Shown here: piece by piece, positions 14,859 to 15,561 of the stretch | How positions within the stretch are numbered: the first letter of the stretch is position 1 | Layout of the letters: each line of letters opens with the position of its first letter | Assembly (NCBI GenBank): GCA_035275285.1 | Contig: DATENA010000182.1 | Location: 1 to 15,561, forward strand | Direction: 5' to 3' | Source: Chersky-265 sp035275285 | GTDB lineage: Bacteria > Fibrobacterota > Fibrobacteria > UBA11236 | DNA: 15,561 nucleotides | Program-made: the position numbers and the translations under genes | The notes under the pieces: generated by a model | Database searches by the model: none | Seen by the model: only the letters and a program-made list of their open reading frames with translations | What the model was told of the DNA's origin: nothing

Positions 14859-14890
14859 GCATAAGGGTTTAGTCATGGCAACCCCTATGC
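14859..14890. promoter_or_regulatory. Operator-like dyad upstream of the HxlR gene
   Basis: GCATAAGGGTT (14859-14869) and AACCCCTATGC (14880-14890) are inverted repeats with 10 of 11 positions complementary, separated by 10 bases. The centres of the arms are 21 bases apart, two helical turns. On the minus strand the right arm overlaps TTGCCA (14881 to 14876), a possible -35 box, although no good -10 box follows at standard spacing. A smaller palindrome, ATTG-TTCG-CAAT, sits at 14841-14852. The position suggests binding of the HxlR protein to its own promoter region. Confidence 0.45.
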
Positions 14891-15024
14891 CAAGATGGAG
14901 CGGGTGGGATTCCCGGGGAATTTTGCCGGACGGACGGAGGCCGAAACGGTTACCCGGAGGAAAGCGCGTTCCATAATCGTCCCATGGGTTTCAAAATGGG
15001 CCGGAAAACCGGGATTAACTATCT

Positions 15025-15052
15025 TTGTCCAGCTCCGAACCGTGTATTTTAT
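15025..15052 (+). promoter_or_regulatory. Weak promoter candidate for the Asp-Ser-rich secreted protein gene
   Basis: TTGTCC (15025-15030) and TTTTAT (15047-15052, 4/6) are 16 bases apart. The -35 hexamer is identical to the one before the M48 gene. The transcript would have a leader of about 55 bases. The wider 326-base gap from 14789 to 15114 otherwise holds only the HxlR dyad and palindrome. Confidence 0.25.
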
Positions 15053-15114
15053 CGGGCGGACTGGATTTTCATCTGCGTAGTCGCATCCGTGGCGTTTTTT
15101 GCCGGGAAGGAATC

Positions 15115-15561
15115 ATGTTCAGAGCGTGCTTGGCCTTTGCATTCGTTTTATCCCTGGCGATGTCCGGATTCGCGCAAACCAACTCGGAAGAGGCCACCCG
15201 GGTGCCGGGAATGAGCCAACCCCTTCCCGTGAACCCCAAAGCGGTGAAAGACTCGGCCTTGGCCGCGGATTCCCTGAAAGCCGCCAAAGCGAAGCGCAAA
15301 TCCAAGGCCAAAGCCAAATCCGCTGCCGAAGACTCCGCCAAGGCCGCGAAAGCCGCCCGGGATTCGGTTGCGGCCGCCCCCGCCCCCGTCGATAGCGTCA
15401 AGACTGTCGTTCCCATGGCCCCGCCGGATTCCGCCAAGGCCGCCACCCCGGAAAGCCCGGATACGGCCGGTGTACCCGCCCCGGCGGTTGTGGAAGCCAA
15501 ACCGGAGGAGATCAAGCGCGAACCCCAGGACACCCGCCTCTTCAACGATCCCCAGCTGATC
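15115..15561 (+). CDS. Secreted protein with Asp-Ser/Asp-Thr-rich linker, 3' end beyond the window
   Basis: The frame is open from the ATG at 15115 to the last base, giving 149 residues with no stop. AAGGAA lies immediately upstream. The signal peptide (MFRACLAFAFVLSLAMSGFA) is followed by Gln21. Residues 40-125 form a low-complexity linker rich in Ala, Lys and Pro, with DS or DT pairs at 46, 52, 73, 83, 93, 105 and 116 (another at 139). Its first half is very basic (AKAKRKSKAKAKSA, 57-70). The final residues (DTRLFNDPQLI) look like the start of a folded domain, which is not visible. Linkers of this style tether surface or periplasmic domains in Fibrobacterota, from general recollection. The basic tract might contact peptidoglycan, lipopolysaccharide or nucleic acid. 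The function of the missing domain is unknown. Confidence 0.8.
   Translation, partial: MFRACLAFAFVLSLAMSGFAQTNSEEATRVPGMSQPLPVNPKAVKDSALAADSLKAAKAKRKSKAKAKSAAEDSAKAAKAARDSVAAAPAPVDSVKTVVPMAPPDSAKAATPESPDTAGVPAPAVVEAKPEEIKREPQDTRLFNDPQLI

Noticed and set aside
14417..14872. Plus-strand frame opposite the HxlR gene
   Set aside because: Antisense shadow of a clearly recognised regulator.
14895..15080. 61-codon plus-strand frame before the last gene
   Set aside because: No RBS, no homology or structure suggested, and it spans the candidate promoter of the gene at 15115.

Overview
GC-rich (about 65%) bacterial chromosomal DNA, densely packed and apparently Gram-negative. Several products carry signal peptides, and a periplasmic lytic transglycosylase, a UbiB-type kinase and secreted repeat proteins are present. 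The secreted protein running off the right edge has an Ala/Lys/Pro-rich linker studded with Asp-Ser/Asp-Thr pairs, a style I associate with Fibrobacterota. Together with the large secreted TPR protein this makes a Fibrobacterota-like organism my best guess, but it is an inference and no rRNA or other marker gene is present. I found no tRNA, rRNA, CRISPR array, integrase or transposase.

Layout, left to right. Bases 1-64 hold a 35-bp tandem duplication, followed by a long inverted repeat (101-163) that looks like a two-way terminator. A triple-GAF protein lies on the minus strand (164-2074). Divergent from it is an M48 membrane metalloprotease (2260-4479), whose promoter seems to place transcription start on the start codon. 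Converging on the protease is a two-gene minus-strand operon: a phasin-like coiled-coil protein (6201-6539), then a UbiB/ABC1 kinase-like protein (4493-6187). A 131-residue protein of unknown function (6788-7183) is divergent from that operon and has a hairpin just before its ribosome binding site. Next come a lytic transglycosylase (7196-8635) and a WG-repeat secreted protein (8914-10092), both minus. A very large secreted TPR protein (10336-13383) is divergent from the WG gene. A 42-residue single-pass membrane protein (13404-13532, minus) follows, then a 325-bp intergenic stretch with two inverted repeats of identical geometry. A stand-alone DUF1016/YhcG N-terminal-like protein (13858-14340) overlaps tail to tail with a cysteine-free HxlR-family regulator (14288-14788), which has a strong dyad upstream. 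The window ends inside the Asp-Ser-rich secreted protein (15115-15561).

Most of this is envelope and housekeeping function: peptidoglycan cleavage, membrane proteolysis, quinone or lipid-linked kinase activity, and secreted repeat scaffolds. Nothing here is a clear multi-gene novel system. The points most worth a second look are the phasin-like/UbiB pair, the solo DUF1016_N protein beside the unusual HxlR regulator with its dyad, the 42-residue membrane protein, and the paired 8-12-8 inverted repeats.
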